NCBI GenBank assembly: GCA_003212515.1
Contig: QCPL01000001.1
Span: forward strand, 119,001-183,000
Origin: Prochlorococcus sp. AG-436-M02
GTDB lineage: Bacteria > Cyanobacteriota > Cyanobacteriia > PCC-6307 > Cyanobiaceae
Direction of reading: 5' to 3'
Length of the DNA: 64,000 nt
Shown here in pieces: positions 34,401-46,634 of the stretch. Within the stretch, counting starts at the first letter, position 1. Every line of letters starts with the position of its first letter. The notes beneath the pieces are model-generated. The model was not told the DNA's origin, searched no databases, and worked only from the letters and a program-made list of their open reading frames with translations. The position numbers and the translations under genes are program-made.

Positions 34401-37400
34401 ATGCCACGACGTAACGATCTACGTCGCATATTAATTCTAGGTTCTGGTCCAATTGTTATTGGCCAGGCCTGTGAGTTTGATTATTCAGGAACTCAGGCTT
34501 GCAAAGCATTAAAGAAAGAAGGATTTGAGATCATTTTAATAAACTCAAATCCGGCCTCAATAATGACTGATCCTGAGATTGCAGATAGAACATATATAGA
34601 ACCATTGACTACAGAGGTAATTGCAAAAATTATCAAGAATGAGAAGCCAGATGCATTGTTGCCTACTATGGGAGGTCAAACAGCTCTTAATGCTGCAGTT
34701 AAACTTTCAGAAGAGGGAATACTTGATAAATATTCAATTGAATTAATTGGAGCTGATTTAGAATCAATTAAAAAGGCGGAAGATAGGCAGCTTTTTAAGC
34801 AATGTATGAAAAAAATAGGCGTAAAAGTTTGTCCATCAGGTATAGCTAACAATTTAGAAGAAGCTTTAAAGGTTGGTTCCGAAATAGCTTCATTCCCAAG
34901 AATAATAAGACCAGCTTTCACTTTAGGAGGAAGCGGAGGAGGAATTGCTTATAATCAGGAAGAATATAATTTATTTTGCAAATCAGGATTAGAAGCTAGT
35001 CCTGTTTCGCAAATATTGATTGAGAAGTCATTGCTTGGATGGAAGGAATTTGAGCTCGAAGTGATGAGAGATAATGTTGATAATGTTGTAATTATATGCA
35101 GTATTGAAAATGTTGATCCAATGGGAATACATACTGGAGATTCTATTACAGTTGCGCCAGCTCAAACTTTAACTGATCGTGAATATCAAAGATTAAGAGA
35201 TCAATCAATAAAAATCATTAGAGAAATAGGAGTAGAGACTGGAGGCAGTAATGTTCAATTTGCTGTTAATCCTGTAGATGGAGATGTCATTGTTATTGAA
35301 ATGAATCCTAGAGTTAGTCGTTCATCAGCTCTAGCAAGTAAGGCTACTGGATTCCCAATTGCAAAGATTGCTGCTTTACTTTCCGTAGGCTATACCCTTG
35401 ATGAGATTGTTAATGACATTACTGGAAAGACACCTTCTTGTTTTGAACCAACTATTGATTATGTAGTTACGAAAATACCAAGATTTGCATTTGAGAAATT
35501 CACAGCTACTCCCCCTGTACTTAGTACTTCTATGAAATCAGTTGGCGAAGTAATGTCGATTGGTAGATGTTTCGAAGAGTCTTTTCAAAAAGCTTTGAGA
35601 TCTCTTGAAATTGGACTTACAGGATGGTCTTATGATTGTAATAAATTACTTTTAGATTTCACTGATGTAGAAATTGATCGTCTTTTAAGAGATCCATCAC
35701 CAGATAGAATAATGGCTATTAAGATAGCGATGTTTCAAGGTAAAAGTGACGATTATATTAATAGACTCTCGAAGATTGATTTTTGGTTTCTATCTAAGTT
35801 ACGTAATATATTAGACGCCGAAAAAGACTATTTAATAGGCAATGACATTTCTAATTTAACATATGATCAATTGTTTGAACTTAAACAACTTGGCTTTTCT
35901 GATGAGCAAATAGCAACTTACCTAGGAACAAAACAATTTATTGTCAGATCATTAAGAAAGAAGTTTAATATATTACCTGTATATAAAACAGTTGACACTT
36001 GCTCGTCTGAATTCGAATCAACAACGCCATATCATTATTCTACTTATGAAGCTCCTTTCAAAATTATATATAGTGATGGCACTATAAAAGATAAAGAGCC
36101 AGCAAATGAAATACTTTCAAGCAAGAAAAAGAAGATATTAATTTTAGGGGGTGGTCCAAATCGAATAGGTCAAGGAATAGAATTTGATTATTGCTGTTGT
36201 CATGCCTCTTATCAATTACAAGCAGAAGGTTATGACACCATAATGTTAAATAGCAATCCAGAAACTGTTTCGACAGATTATGATACGAGCGATTCACTTT
36301 ACTTTGAACCCTTAACTCTTGAAGATGTTTTAAATATACTTGAACTTGAAAAACCTGAAGGAATCATAATTCAATTTGGTGGACAAACTCCACTGAAATT
36401 ATCAATGCCAATTCTTAATTGGTTAAAGACTGAAGAAGGACTAAGAACTGGAACTAAAGTATTAGGGACTTCTCCAGTCTCAATTGATACTGCTGAAGAT
36501 AGGGAACAATTTGAAGAAATTCTGGCTAAGTTAGATATTCGTCAACCAAAGAATGGAATAGCAAGATCTTTATCCGAAGCAAAACAAGTAGCAGATAATA
36601 TTTCTTTCCCATTAGTAGTTCGTCCTTCATATGTTTTAGGTGGTAGAGCAATGGAAATTGTTTATGACAATAAAGAACTTGATACTTATATGAAGAAAGC
36701 CTTTAAAGTTGAACCTGAACATCCTGTCTTAATTGATCAATACCTTGAAAATGCAATAGAGATAGATGTTGATGCCTTGTCAGATACACAAGGAAATGTT
36801 GTTATAGCTGGCCTTATGGAGCATATCGAGCCAGCTGGTATTCATTCAGGAGACTCTGCTTGCTGTCTCCCTTCAATATCATTGTCTAAATCTTCAATAA
36901 ATACGATAAATGAATGGACAAAAGCATTAGCAAACTCACTTAATGTAATTGGTTTAATTAATCTTCAGTTTGCTGTACAAAGAGATAACTTCAACAATGA
37001 AAAAGTTTTTATTATTGAAGCAAATCCTCGAGCTTCTAGAACAGTTCCATTTGTTTCTAAAGCTACAGGTTTGCCAATAGCACGTATGGCTTCAAGTTTA
37101 CTTATCGGAAAAACCCTTTCTAATGTTGGTTTGCTACATGAACCGGTTCCGCCTCTTCAATCAATAAAAGAAGCTGTTATGCCTTTCCGAAGATTCCCTG
37201 GCTCTGACATAGTTCTTGGTCCTGAGATGCGTTCAACTGGTGAAGTAATGGGAACGGCTAGATCTTTTGGTATGGCTTATGCCAAATCAGAACTTGCTGC
37301 AGGAGAGGGGCTCCCAACACAAGGTGTTGTATTTTTATCAACTCATGATCGTGACAAGCAGTCCCTTTTACCTATTGCAAAAGGTCTGAATGATTTAGGA

Positions 37401-37724
37401 TTTCAGCTTATTGCAACTTCTGGTACAGCTAAAACCATAACTAATGCAGGTATTTCCGTTCAATCTGTACTCAAAGTTCATGAAGGTAGACCTAATATCG
37501 AAGACTTAATTCGCTCAGGTAAGATTCAACTTATTATTAATACTCCTATAGGTAGGCAAGCTATTCATGATGACAAATATTTAAGAAGAGCGGCACTCGA
37601 TTATTCAGTCCCAACTCTTACTACTTTGGCTGGAGCAAGAGCAGCAGTTGAAGCAATTAATGCCTTGCAAAATGAATCAATTTCAGTTGTTGCTTTGCAG
37701 GATATACATAAGACTATTTATTAA
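34401..37724 (+). CDS. carB: Carbamoyl-phosphate synthase, large subunit
   Basis: Synthesises carbamoyl phosphate from bicarbonate, ATP and ammonia delivered by CarA, for arginine and pyrimidines. At 1107 residues it holds two ATP-grasp synthetase halves: the first opens [18 protein letters not shown] and the second repeats [18 protein letters not shown] near residue 580. The C-terminal methylglyoxal-synthase-like allosteric domain starts around 965. CarA is not adjacent. The gene is monocistronic and diverges from DUF3318. Confidence 0.98.
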   Translation: MPRRNDLRRILILGSGPIVIGQACEFDYSGTQACKALKKEGFEIILINSNPASIMTDPEIADRTYIEPLTTEVIAKIIKNEKPDALLPTMGGQTALNAAVKLSEEGILDKYSIELIGADLESIKKAEDRQLFKQCMKKIGVKVCPSGIANNLEEALKVGSEIASFPRIIRPAFTLGGSGGGIAYNQEEYNLFCKSGLEASPVSQILIEKSLLGWKEFELEVMRDNVDNVVIICSIENVDPMGIHTGDSITVAPAQTLTDREYQRLRDQSIKIIREIGVETGGSNVQFAVNPVDGDVIVIEMNPRVSRSSALASKATGFPIAKIAALLSVGYTLDEIVNDITGKTPSCFEPTIDYVVTKIPRFAFEKFTATPPVLSTSMKSVGEVMSIGRCFEESFQKALRSLEIGLTGWSYDCNKLLLDFTDVEIDRLLRDPSPDRIMAIKIAMFQGKSDDYINRLSKIDFWFLSKLRNILDAEKDYLIGNDISNLTYDQLFELKQLGFSDEQIATYLGTKQFIVRSLRKKFNILPVYKTVDTCSSEFESTTPYHYSTYEAPFKIIYSDGTIKDKEPANEILSSKKKKILILGGGPNRIGQGIEFDYCCCHASYQLQAEGYDTIMLNSNPETVSTDYDTSDSLYFEPLTLEDVLNILELEKPEGIIIQFGGQTPLKLSMPILNWLKTEEGLRTGTKVLGTSPVSIDTAEDREQFEEILAKLDIRQPKNGIARSLSEAKQVADNISFPLVVRPSYVLGGRAMEIVYDNKELDTYMKKAFKVEPEHPVLIDQYLENAIEIDVDALSDTQGNVVIAGLMEHIEPAGIHSGDSACCLPSISLSKSSINTINEWTKALANSLNVIGLINLQFAVQRDNFNNEKVFIIEANPRASRTVPFVSKATGLPIARMASSLLIGKTLSNVGLLHEPVPPLQSIKEAVMPFRRFPGSDIVLGPEMRSTGEVMGTARSFGMAYAKSELAAGEGLPTQGVVFLSTHDRDKQSLLPIAKGLNDLGFQLIATSGTAKTITNAGISVQSVLKVHEGRPNIEDLIRSGKIQLIINTPIGRQAIHDDKYLRRAALDYSVPTLTTLAGARAAVEAINALQNESISVVALQDIHKTIY

Positions 37725-37746
37725 TTAATAATAACTTATATTCATT

Positions 37747-37974
37747 TTAATTAATTGGCTTAATATTTTTCAGCTTTTCTTTTAGATCTTTAGCTAGGGA
37801 TTGTCTTCCAATTGCTAAGACTTTTAGAGTATCTTCGTGAAGTCTTAATTGACTATCTGCAACTTGAAGACCTTTGACTAACTCTTTTAGCTCATTAGGC
37901 AAACTGTTAATATTATATTTTTTTTCATCAAAAGTAAGTATCGGTTCAGGTTGGTTGTTGCTATAATCTGACAT
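37747..37974 (-). CDS. Small DUF6447-like protein
   Basis: 75 residues, polar and helical, with ILTFDEKKYNINSLPNELKE and a Gln-rich helix, resembling a cyanobacterial/phage small family I recall as DUF6447. No catalytic residues. It is convergent with carB at 22 bp and stands alone. Function is unknown, and the family call is tentative. Confidence 0.6.
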   Translation of the reverse strand: MSDYSNNQPEPILTFDEKKYNINSLPNELKELVKGLQVADSQLRLHEDTLKVLAIGRQSLAKDLKEKLKNIKPIN

Positions 37975-38043
37975 TTAAAAATTCTTATGAGTATTCATAT
38001 TTTATACCCAAAAATAGAGGAAAATTAAAAGTGTTAGTGTTTT

Positions 38044-39786
38044 TCATTCTTTCAAGTCTCTAATAAATTGTTTTTCACAGAGTTCTCGATATTTACCGGC
38101 TTTATTCATTAGTTCATCATGCATCCCTATATCGACGATGCTCCCTTTTTCGAGCAAAATTATTTTGTCAGCTTCTTGAGTGGTTGATAACCTATGAGCG
38201 ATTATTAAGACAGTTCTGTTTCTCATGGCCTGATTGAGACCCATTTGAACAGACCTCTCCGCTTCCGCATCTAGAGCACTAGTTGCTTCGTCTAGAAGTA
38301 ATATTGATGGATTTCCTAGAACAGCTCTAGCTATAGATATTCGTTGAAGTTGTCCTCCAGATAGATTGGAACCTCTTTCTTCAATAAAAGTATTGTAATT
38401 GTTAGGCATGTCCATAATGAAATCGTGTGCATTTGCTATTTTTGCTGCCTCGACGACCTCTTCATAACTAGCTCTTCTCCCAAATTTAATACTATCTAAA
38501 ATTGAACCTGAAAGAATGCTTACTTTTTGAGGAACAATTGCCAACTTACTTCTCACCTGGCTAGTAATAGTTTCATCTAAATTGTTACCATTTATAAGTA
38601 TTTTACCTTTCTGGGGAGAGATAAATTTTAGAAGTAATGAGAATATTGTACTTTTTCCGGCCCCTGAAGGGCCAACCAATGCTACTTTCTCTCCAGGTGA
38701 AATATTAATATCAATATTTTTTAAAACCTGTGTATTTTTTTTGTATGAAAAACATACATTATCAAAAATAATTCCTGATTTACTTCTATCCAAAACCATT
38801 GGGTTTAATTTTTCATCAGACTCTCTTGGTTGCTTCTCTATTTGTTTTAACCTTCTCAAGGATGCTTGCCCTTGTTGTATCTCATTGAAGTTTGTAGTCA
38901 AATGACTTATTGGGTCAATTAACATTAAAAGTGCAGCAAAAAAACTACTGAATTCAGATGCATCTATCGCACCTACATTAATTCTTAAAGCTCCTATCGC
39001 AAGAACTATTAATATTCCAAATGCTTCTATGAATCCAACAACAGGATGTTGTAAGGCCACTTGTTTTATAGCTTTATATTTAGCATGACGGTGAAATTCG
39101 ACTTGTTTATTAAACTTTTTTTGGAGCCAATTTTCAGCACCATAAGCTCTAATTAGCGGAAGTACTTGTATTGACTCAGAAAGCAAGCTAGCAAGGTTGC
39201 TTATTTTCTCTTGACTTTTTTCTTCTGTTAGTAATACTCGTTCGCCAAGCTTGCCTACCAGAAGAGTTATAATAGGAGCTAGTAAAAGTGTTGACAAAGA
39301 TAAACCTAAGTCTATGTAAAACATATATCCGACAACAGCAATTAATTGAAAGACACAAGGGGTCGTATCTTGTACTGTTTTATAAATAACCTCCCCAACT
39401 CGATCTGCATCTTCAGTAAGTCTATATGTAAGATCACCTGAAGATAGTTTCTCTAAAGATTGTATGTTAATTAACTGAAGTTTTTTAAATAGGTCTTGCC
39501 TTATTCTTTGACTTGTTTTTAATGATGGTATAGCTAAAATTGTGTCTTGGAAATATTGAGCAATCTTTTGAATGAAAAATATAATTAAGGCTATACCTAT
39601 TATTCTTAGTACCTGCTCTAAATCTCCTTTACCTATAGCAGGTATTAATTTCCCAGCAAGCCAAGCTAATATCGGCCAACAAACCACATAAAGCATCATA
39701 AATGAACTTCCTATAATTAATTCACGTGCATATGGACTTAAAAGTGAAACTAATTTTTTTGGGCTAAGTTCAGTATTAGAAATCAT
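38044..39786 (-). CDS. ABC exporter (MsbA/lipid or drug type), fused permease-ATPase
   Basis: 580-residue half transporter. The N-terminal 310 residues carry six spans; the ATPase domain follows with Walker A GPSGAGKST (about 372-380), the signature LSGGQLQRISIARA (about 475-488) and DEATSALD. It is of the lipid A exporter or multidrug type; the actual substrate cannot be read. Only 22 bp separate it from the divergent S4 gene, so promoters overlap. Confidence 0.87.
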   Translation of the reverse strand: MISNTELSPKKLVSLLSPYARELIIGSSFMMLYVVCWPILAWLAGKLIPAIGKGDLEQVLRIIGIALIIFFIQKIAQYFQDTILAIPSLKTSQRIRQDLFKKLQLINIQSLEKLSSGDLTYRLTEDADRVGEVIYKTVQDTTPCVFQLIAVVGYMFYIDLGLSLSTLLLAPIITLLVGKLGERVLLTEEKSQEKISNLASLLSESIQVLPLIRAYGAENWLQKKFNKQVEFHRHAKYKAIKQVALQHPVVGFIEAFGILIVLAIGALRINVGAIDASEFSSFFAALLMLIDPISHLTTNFNEIQQGQASLRRLKQIEKQPRESDEKLNPMVLDRSKSGIIFDNVCFSYKKNTQVLKNIDINISPGEKVALVGPSGAGKSTIFSLLLKFISPQKGKILINGNNLDETITSQVRSKLAIVPQKVSILSGSILDSIKFGRRASYEEVVEAAKIANAHDFIMDMPNNYNTFIEERGSNLSGGQLQRISIARAVLGNPSILLLDEATSALDAEAERSVQMGLNQAMRNRTVLIIAHRLSTTQEADKIILLEKGSIVDIGMHDELMNKAGKYRELCEKQFIRDLKE

Positions 39787-39808
39787 TTGATAGTAGCGAG
39801 GTCTTTTA

Positions 39809-39997
39809 ATGAAGTTAGATCAATTTCTAAAATGGAATGGCTTAGTTGAGAGTGGTGGTCAGGCTAAGAATCTAATTCTTTCTGGTGAAATTACTGTAAA
39901 TGGTAAGAAGGAGACTAAAAGAGGGCGGAAGTTGATAGAGGGGGATTCGGTTTGCTTAGCAAAGAAAGAGTACATCTTTTCGAATAATCAACCTTGA
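39809..39997 (+). CDS. S4-domain RNA-binding protein
   Basis: 62 residues, nearly only an S4 fold: MKLDQFLKWNGLVESGGQAK, LSGEITVNGKKETKRGRKLIEGD. The RNA-contacting loop is intact. Family members modulate ribosome or tRNA-related processes. It is 41 bp upstream of tpiA on the same strand. Confidence 0.9.
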   Translation: MKLDQFLKWNGLVESGGQAKNLILSGEITVNGKKETKRGRKLIEGDSVCLAKKEYIFSNNQP

Positions 39998-40038
39998 GGC
40001 CGTAAGTTAGACAATAGCGATTTATACAGAACCAAAGA

Positions 40039-40770
40039 GTGAGGAAAACTGTTATTGCTGGAAACTGGAAGATGCATATGACATGTGCCTCTTCCAAGGA
40101 ATTTATGGAGACGTTTCTCCCCTTGTCTAAAGATCTCCCCCAAGATCGTAATGTTGTTATTGCGCCACCTTTTACTGCTATCTCAAGCTTAGCAACGTTA
40201 GTAGAGGGTACTCAAATAAAACTCTCAAGCCAAAATGTCCATTGGGAGGATTCAGGCGCTTTTACTGCTGAAATAGCACCATCGATGCTATTAGAACATG
40301 ATGTTAGATATGCAATAGTTGGCCATAGTGAGCCAAGGAAGTATTTCAGTGAAAGTGATGAACAAATAAACCTTCGTGCTAAATCTGCACAAACCCATGG
40401 TTTAATTCCAATTGTTTGTGTGGGTGAAAGTTTTGAGCAACGAGAAAGAGGGGAAGCTGAAAGAGTTATAAGAAGACAAGTAGAACAGGGATTAGAAGAA
40501 ACAGATCTTTCTAAACTAGTAATTGCTTATGAACCAATTTGGGCTATTGGTACTGGTAAAACATGTGAGTCGAATGAGGCTAACCGTATTTGTGGATTAA
40601 TTCGTCAATGGGCTGGATTTAGTGATCTTCTAATTCAATATGGTGGATCAGTGAAGCCAGCAAATATTGACGAAATTATGTCAATGAGTGATATAGATGG
40701 AGTATTGGTTGGAGGTGCTTCTTTGGACCCGGAGAATTTTGCAAGAATTGCAAATTATCAATCAATATAA
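40039..40770 (+). CDS. tpiA: Triose-phosphate isomerase
   Basis: Interconverts DHAP and glyceraldehyde-3-phosphate in the Calvin cycle and glycolysis. It has 243 residues from a GTG start; the catalytic segments are GNWKMHMT (Lys), [11 protein letters not shown] (His) and [11 protein letters not shown] (Glu in YEP). Length and order are standard. It sits between the S4 gene and folP on the plus strand; the folP start region lies within a few bases of its end. Confidence 0.97.
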   Translation: MRKTVIAGNWKMHMTCASSKEFMETFLPLSKDLPQDRNVVIAPPFTAISSLATLVEGTQIKLSSQNVHWEDSGAFTAEIAPSMLLEHDVRYAIVGHSEPRKYFSESDEQINLRAKSAQTHGLIPIVCVGESFEQRERGEAERVIRRQVEQGLEETDLSKLVIAYEPIWAIGTGKTCESNEANRICGLIRQWAGFSDLLIQYGGSVKPANIDEIMSMSDIDGVLVGGASLDPENFARIANYQSI

Positions 40771-40777
40771 TTCAGTT

Positions 40778-41593
40778 TTGCCCCTTTCTTTTAGCGATAA
40801 AATACAAATTATGGGCGTAATCAATATTACGCCTGATTCGTTTAGTGATGGAGGGTTATTTCTTAATCCTGAGGATGCATTTATAAAGGCTTTAGATTGT
40901 ATTAATTCAGGTGCAGATATATTAGACATTGGGGGCCAAAGCACGAGGCCAGGTTCTCATATTATTAGTCCAGATGAAGAGATTAAACGCATAATGCCAG
41001 CACTTAAATCAATCCGTAAAGAGTTTCCTGATAAAATAATTTCTGTTGATACTTTTTATTCAAAAGTAGCTAAAGAGGCTTTAGATGCAGGTGTTAATTG
41101 GATTAATGATATTAGTGGCGGGCGATTAGATCCCAAGATATTAGAGATCTTAGCTGATTCAAATAATCCTTTTGTTATTACTCATAGTCGTGGAAATAGT
41201 CAAACTATGAACAACCTTTCTCATTACCAGAATGTTATTGATGATGTCTTGTCTGAAATAATGATTCAGGTTGATAAAGCTATTAAAGCTGGCATCTCAT
41301 CGAAACAGATTATAATCGATCCAGGTATTGGCTTTGCAAAAAATACCAAGCAAAATTTAGAAATACTATGTAATTTGGAGTCATTTGTAAGTATAGGATT
41401 TCCGGTTTTAGTTGGTCCATCTAGAAAGCGATTTATAGGAGATATCCTTAATGAGCCAGATCCTTTGAAGCGTTTATTTGGTACAGCAGCAGTTGCCTGT
41501 AAATGTGTACAGTCAAAAATTAATTATATTAGATTACATGATGTTTATGAGATGAAGCAGGTGATAAAAATGTCTACCATGTTATGGACTTAG
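40778..41593 (+). CDS. folP: Dihydropteroate synthase
   Basis: Joins 6-hydroxymethyl-dihydropterin pyrophosphate with p-aminobenzoate in folate synthesis. I choose TTG 40778, giving 271 residues, because a longer ATG start at 40697 would overlap tpiA by 74 bp. Motifs are MGVINITPDSFSDGG, the GGQSTRPG loop and PFVITHSRG, IIDPGIGFAKN and VGPSRKRFIG. TTG is 7 bp after the tpiA stop. The choice of start is inference. Confidence 0.93.
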   Translation: MPLSFSDKIQIMGVINITPDSFSDGGLFLNPEDAFIKALDCINSGADILDIGGQSTRPGSHIISPDEEIKRIMPALKSIRKEFPDKIISVDTFYSKVAKEALDAGVNWINDISGGRLDPKILEILADSNNPFVITHSRGNSQTMNNLSHYQNVIDDVLSEIMIQVDKAIKAGISSKQIIIDPGIGFAKNTKQNLEILCNLESFVSIGFPVLVGPSRKRFIGDILNEPDPLKRLFGTAAVACKCVQSKINYIRLHDVYEMKQVIKMSTMLWT

Positions 41594-41620
41594 TATAAAG
41601 TTTATATTTAAAATTTATAT

Positions 41621-44600
41621 TTAATCATTATTTACACCTTCAATTTTATCTTCTACTTCTTGGTATAAATCCTTAAGTCTTTCGATGTTTTCTTCTGAGG
41701 TATCCCAGTATCCTCTTCCATTAACTTCTAAAAGTGTACCAACAATTCTACGGAAACTATGGGGATTTAAGTCCATTAATCTTTTCCTCATTTCAGGATC
41801 ATTTATAAATGTCTCGTTAGATTCTTCATATACAAAATTATCTACTTGGCCACTAGTAGCACTCCAGCCTAAAGTGTAATTAAGTCTATTTGAAACTTCT
41901 CTTACACCTTCATATCCAGAATTAAGCATACCTTCATACCATTTTGGATTAAGTAATTTTGTTCTTGAATCAAGCCTTATTGTCTCACTTAATGATCTCA
42001 CCTGTGCATTAGCAGTTGTTGTATCGGCTATATAGCTGTTAGGTTTTTTACCGTCGTCCCTTAATTTGGAAATAAGGTTTGTAGGATCAGAATCAAAATA
42101 GTGACTTACATCGGTAAGAGATATTTCTGAGGAATCTAGATTTTGGAAGGTTACATCAGCTGTTTTCATTACAGATTCAAATACTTTCCTGTTTTGATTC
42201 ATCTCTCCAGGATTGTCCGCATTAAATGCAAATGTTTTTCTTGAAAGGTACATTTCTTGTAGTTCATTTTCTTCTTCCCAGGTTGAATTCTCCACAGCAA
42301 GATTTACATTAGAACTATAACTTCCACTAGAGTTGGAGAAAACTCTTGCTGAAGCTTCTCTTATTGATATGCCTTCAGACTCAGATTGTTCTAATGAATG
42401 TTTTCTTACGAAGTTTTCTTCGATTGGCTCGTCGGCTTCAGCAGCCATCTTTACTGCCTGATCTATTAAAGCCATTTGATTTATAAATAAATCTCTAAAA
42501 ACTCCAGAACAATTAACTACTACATCTATTCTAGGTCTCCCAAGCTCTTCTAGAGGAATTAGTTCTAATTTATTTACTCTTCCAACAGAATCTGGCTTTG
42601 GCTTTACTCCGACAAACCACAATATCTGAGCAAGTGACTCTCCGTAGGTTTTAATATTATCTGTACCCCATAAAACACAAGCGATGGTCTCTGGCCAATC
42701 ACCTTGTTCTTCTTTTTGTTTTTCAATTAATTTATCAACAACTCCTTTTGCTGATGCAACTGCAGCAACTGTTGGAATTGATTGTGGATCTAAGGCATGA
42801 ATATTTTTCCCACTTGGCAAGACTGCAGGATTTCTTATTGGGTCACCGCCTGGACCTGGAAGAACGTAGTCTCCATCTAATGCTTTTAGAAGACTATCCA
42901 TTTCTTTATCTGCGCAGATTTGATTAAGACAGAAACGAAGGTAATCAAAGAGTTTGTCTAGTTCTTTAACATCAATGTTTTTGAATTTATTCTTTATGCA
43001 TTTATTTAGCCATGGTGAGGGTAAATTAAAACCAATATTTTTTAGAAAATCTAATATTAAACTAATAAAGTTCTTTTTAAGAGTTACTCTCCCATCATAC
43101 CCTGTCAATGAAATTACTAGTGACCTTACTGCTTCTCTAGAAGTTTCAGTAATTCTTTTATTTAATTCAACATAATATAGCTCGCCTTTGTTATTACCTT
43201 TGTATACATCTTCAATATCTTTATCTATTGATTCAGCTAATAATCCAGGCAATGATCTTATCCCTTCCTGTTCTCTTTCTAGAGAAGCAATGCTAACCAA
43301 GCTTGCTATAGCTTCTTCTGCCGTTGGTGGCATGCCTATGGTGTGCAGCCCACAAGGAAGCAATCTGCTTTCAATTTCCATAAGTTGTCCATATACCGAA
43401 CCTACAATTAAATCCCTTTCTTCAATATTTAAAGTTGATGCATCTTTTTCTGGAAGCTCTACATCTTTATCTAAATTGCATTTTCGTGATGTTTCTATTA
43501 TTGCATTTACTATTTGAATTCCTCTCCCACTTTCTCTTAATTGTTGGTAAGAACCAACTAATTCACCAAGCTCTTTTAAACCTTTGTAAAGACCTGCATT
43601 TTCGGCAGGTGGGGTTAAATAACTAATAGTTGATGCATATCCTCTTCTCTTTGCAATAGTTGCTTCTGATGGATTATTTGCTGCGTAGTAATAAAGGTTT
43701 GGTAATCCACCAATTAATGAATCTGGATAACAGGTTTCACTCATTCCCATTTGCTTACCTGGCATGAACTCTAATGATCCATGAGTGCCAAAGTGAAGAA
43801 CAGCATCCGCTCCCCAAACTTTCTCAAGGTATGTGTAATACGCAGCAAAACCATGATGAGGACTAGCACTTTTAGAGTAAAGCAATCTCATTGGATCACC
43901 TTCATACCCAAATGTTGGTTGAACTCCGACAAATACATTCCCAAAATGACAACCGTAAATCAATAGATTCTGACCATCACTATTTAGGTTCCCAGGTGGT
44001 TTCCCCCAGTTCTCTTCTAATCTTGAGGAATATGGTGTTAGTTTTTCATATTCTTTTACGCTCATTCTGTGCGCAATAGATAGTTCAGGTGATCCTTCAA
44101 GTGCTTCAGGGTCGTTTATTAGTTTGTGCATTAAAGCTTTTGCATCTTTTGGCAGATCTTTTATGTGATAGCCCTTTGACTGCATTTCTTGAAGAACACG
44201 ATGAATAGAACCAAAAACATTCAAGTAAGCTGCTGTACCAACATTTCCTTTATCTGGAGGGAAACTGAAAACGGTAATAGCTAATTTCTTGTCTTTTCTT
44301 TCTTTAATTCTTAATGATGACCATTTGATAGCTCTTTGAGCAATTGCATCAACTCGGTCTTGAAGTGTATGTGCTTTTCCTGTTGCATCATCTCTACCAG
44401 ACAAAACTATTGGCTCAATAGCGCCATCTAATTCTGGTATTGCTATTTGAAGAGCTACTTGTACAGGATGCAGTCCTAGATCACTACCTTCCCATTCTTG
44501 GGTTGTTTGAAAAACTAAAGGCAATGCAACCATATAAGGCCTATTAAGTTTTTTTAGGGCATCAATAGCTTTAGGATGATCTTGCCTTGCGGGACCACCA

Positions 44601-45634
44601 ACTAATGCGAATCCTGTAAGAGAAACTATTCCATCAACCAATGGTATGTTTTTCGCTACTGGGTCGTAGAAGAATTCTTCAACAGGTTTGGAGAAATCTA
44701 GTCCTCCGCAGAAAATTGGAATAACTGTAGCTCCTCGATATTCAAGCTCTTGAATAACTGCTACATAATGAGCATCATCTCCAGTAACAATGTGACTTCT
44801 TTGAAGGACTAGTCCTATTAAAGGACCCTTTTTTGTTTTTTTACTTAGATCCTTTCGACTATTATTCCAATTAAGATAATCTTTTATGTCTTCAAACATT
44901 TCAGTGGCAAGAGGGTGCCAAATACCTAGGTCAGGGAAGACTTCAGGTTCCTTTACTTTTAAATCAATATCTTCTTTTAAAGTGTTTTTATCTATTACGT
45001 ATTTGTCAGCTAATAATAAAAAGAAATTCCTTAGATTCTCGGGTGTTCCTCCTACCCAGTATTGAAAACCTAAAATAAAATTTCTAGCATCTTGAGCTTT
45101 CTCAACAGGTAAGTATTTGAGGATAGATGGGAGAGTATTTAATAGCTTTAACATTGAATCCTGGAACCCAGCCCCGCCAGACTCCTTTCTTTTTTTCATA
45201 AAGTCTCCTATAAGACTTTTGCTCTGACCTAGTTGCGCCATTGAAAATGACCCAAGCTTGTTAAGCCTCATCACTTCAGGCATAGATGGGAAAACAACAG
45301 CTGCTTTTAATCGATCTCTATGAGGTTTAACCGCTTCAACAACTTTCTGTGCTAAGTCTTCAATGAAAATAAGTGATCCAATGAAAACATCTGCTTGAGA
45401 AATATCCGATTTGAAATCTGAATAATTTGTTGCATCCCTTAATTCTTCTATTAGGTACCCATTTAAATCAATTCCAATTGGACCATTTAATTCATTAAGT
45501 GATTTTGCTGCTTCAGTTAAAGCATTTTGATATTGCGGCTCTAAGACCAGATAAACGGCCTTCATAACAACTTTATGATTTTGGCCTTCAACAGGAGATA
45601 CTCTGCGATTGGAAGAGCGAACCTGTGTAAACAT
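41621..45634 (-). CDS. chlH: Magnesium chelatase subunit H
   Basis: Large porphyrin-binding subunit of the chelatase that inserts Mg into protoporphyrin IX, the entry to chlorophyll synthesis; it works with ChlI and ChlD. It is 1337 residues, the normal cyanobacterial size. The CobN/Mg-chelatase domain runs from about residue 180 to the end with [15 protein letters not shown] as the conserved porphyrin-binding stretch. It diverges from dapB with 124 bp between. A large single gene, no frameshift. Confidence 0.98.
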   Translation of the reverse strand: MFTQVRSSNRRVSPVEGQNHKVVMKAVYLVLEPQYQNALTEAAKSLNELNGPIGIDLNGYLIEELRDATNYSDFKSDISQADVFIGSLIFIEDLAQKVVEAVKPHRDRLKAAVVFPSMPEVMRLNKLGSFSMAQLGQSKSLIGDFMKKRKESGGAGFQDSMLKLLNTLPSILKYLPVEKAQDARNFILGFQYWVGGTPENLRNFFLLLADKYVIDKNTLKEDIDLKVKEPEVFPDLGIWHPLATEMFEDIKDYLNWNNSRKDLSKKTKKGPLIGLVLQRSHIVTGDDAHYVAVIQELEYRGATVIPIFCGGLDFSKPVEEFFYDPVAKNIPLVDGIVSLTGFALVGGPARQDHPKAIDALKKLNRPYMVALPLVFQTTQEWEGSDLGLHPVQVALQIAIPELDGAIEPIVLSGRDDATGKAHTLQDRVDAIAQRAIKWSSLRIKERKDKKLAITVFSFPPDKGNVGTAAYLNVFGSIHRVLQEMQSKGYHIKDLPKDAKALMHKLINDPEALEGSPELSIAHRMSVKEYEKLTPYSSRLEENWGKPPGNLNSDGQNLLIYGCHFGNVFVGVQPTFGYEGDPMRLLYSKSASPHHGFAAYYTYLEKVWGADAVLHFGTHGSLEFMPGKQMGMSETCYPDSLIGGLPNLYYYAANNPSEATIAKRRGYASTISYLTPPAENAGLYKGLKELGELVGSYQQLRESGRGIQIVNAIIETSRKCNLDKDVELPEKDASTLNIEERDLIVGSVYGQLMEIESRLLPCGLHTIGMPPTAEEAIASLVSIASLEREQEGIRSLPGLLAESIDKDIEDVYKGNNKGELYYVELNKRITETSREAVRSLVISLTGYDGRVTLKKNFISLILDFLKNIGFNLPSPWLNKCIKNKFKNIDVKELDKLFDYLRFCLNQICADKEMDSLLKALDGDYVLPGPGGDPIRNPAVLPSGKNIHALDPQSIPTVAAVASAKGVVDKLIEKQKEEQGDWPETIACVLWGTDNIKTYGESLAQILWFVGVKPKPDSVGRVNKLELIPLEELGRPRIDVVVNCSGVFRDLFINQMALIDQAVKMAAEADEPIEENFVRKHSLEQSESEGISIREASARVFSNSSGSYSSNVNLAVENSTWEEENELQEMYLSRKTFAFNADNPGEMNQNRKVFESVMKTADVTFQNLDSSEISLTDVSHYFDSDPTNLISKLRDDGKKPNSYIADTTTANAQVRSLSETIRLDSRTKLLNPKWYEGMLNSGYEGVREVSNRLNYTLGWSATSGQVDNFVYEESNETFINDPEMRKRLMDLNPHSFRRIVGTLLEVNGRGYWDTSEENIERLKDLYQEVEDKIEGVNND

Positions 45635-45758
45635 CTGATTTAGCTAGGTACTTTTTACCAAGACTACTTTTATAAGTGTCTTTACTGTGGCTTTTAACTA
45701 ATGGCTGTTACATCTAATTCCTTTTAGTTCTTATGATTTAGCTAACAACTTAATTTTA

Positions 45759-46610
45759 ATGAATAAAAGCCTCAACCAAAGAATACCTGTATTAGTAGCT
45801 GGTGCTTTAGGCAAAATGGGTTCTGAAGTTATCAAAGCAGTTAGCAAATCATCAGATTGTGAGCTTGTGGGGGCTATTGACAATTCTCCCAACAAAGAAG
45901 GTGTTGATGTAGGAATTGAACTTGGGATAGGAGAGTTGAATGTCCCTGTAACATCTGATTTTGAAGGCAGTTTATGTTCGACAAGTCAATCTATTAGAGA
46001 CTCTGGGCCTGGGTTTGGGGCAGTTTTAGTAGATTTCACTCATCCAGGAGTCGCTTATGACCATACAAGAGCTTCTATAGCTTATGGTGTCAATCCTGTT
46101 ATAGGTACTACAGGATTAAATCCCCTTCAATTACAAGAGTTAGCTGATTTTGCAGAAAAGGCTTCAGTTGGAGCAGCAGTAATACCAAATTTCTCTATTG
46201 GCATGGTTCTATTGCAGCAGGCTGCTGCCGCTGCGGCTAACTTTTATGATCATATTGAATTAACTGAATCACACCATAATCAGAAGGTAGATGCACCTAG
46301 TGGTACCTGTATTAAGACTGCAGAGTTAATTGAGGATCTTGGTAAAACTTTTAATCATGATCTTGTAAAAGAACATGAGTCATTGCCTTCATGTAGAGGT
46401 GGTCTAAGAGAGAGCGGGTTAAGAATTCATTCCAAGCGACTACCAGGTATCGTTGCTCAGCAAGAGGTTTTATTTGGATCATCAGGAGAAACATATTTAT
46501 TGAGTCACAACACTATTGATAGATCTGCTTATATGTCAGGTGTTTTGATTACAATAAAGAAAGTAAGGAAATTAACATCTCTTGTTTATGGCTTGGAAAA
46601 AATTCTTTAA
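45759..46610 (+). CDS. dapB: 4-hydroxy-tetrahydrodipicolinate reductase
   Basis: Second specific step of lysine and diaminopimelate synthesis. 283 residues with the Rossmann start VLVAGALGKMGSEVI, IGTTGLNP in the middle and the substrate motif TESHHNQKVDAPSGT. Length fits. It begins a plus-strand run through the UbiH-type gene. Confidence 0.97.
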   Translation: MNKSLNQRIPVLVAGALGKMGSEVIKAVSKSSDCELVGAIDNSPNKEGVDVGIELGIGELNVPVTSDFEGSLCSTSQSIRDSGPGFGAVLVDFTHPGVAYDHTRASIAYGVNPVIGTTGLNPLQLQELADFAEKASVGAAVIPNFSIGMVLLQQAAAAAANFYDHIELTESHHNQKVDAPSGTCIKTAELIEDLGKTFNHDLVKEHESLPSCRGGLRESGLRIHSKRLPGIVAQQEVLFGSSGETYLLSHNTIDRSAYMSGVLITIKKVRKLTSLVYGLEKIL

Positions 46611-46634
46611 AAATATTTTTCTAAAATAGAAAAG

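Noticed and set aside
38582..38905. A 107-residue frame antisense to the ABC exporter
   Set aside because: It lies inside the exporter coding region and mirrors its codon pattern; a shadow ORF.
40697..40777. ATG start extending folP into tpiA
   Set aside because: It would overlap tpiA by 74 bp and add 27 residues that do not match dihydropteroate synthases.
42954..44079. Several plus-strand frames of 60-110 residues inside chlH
   Set aside because: All are antisense to the strong chlH gene with no support from start sites or domains.
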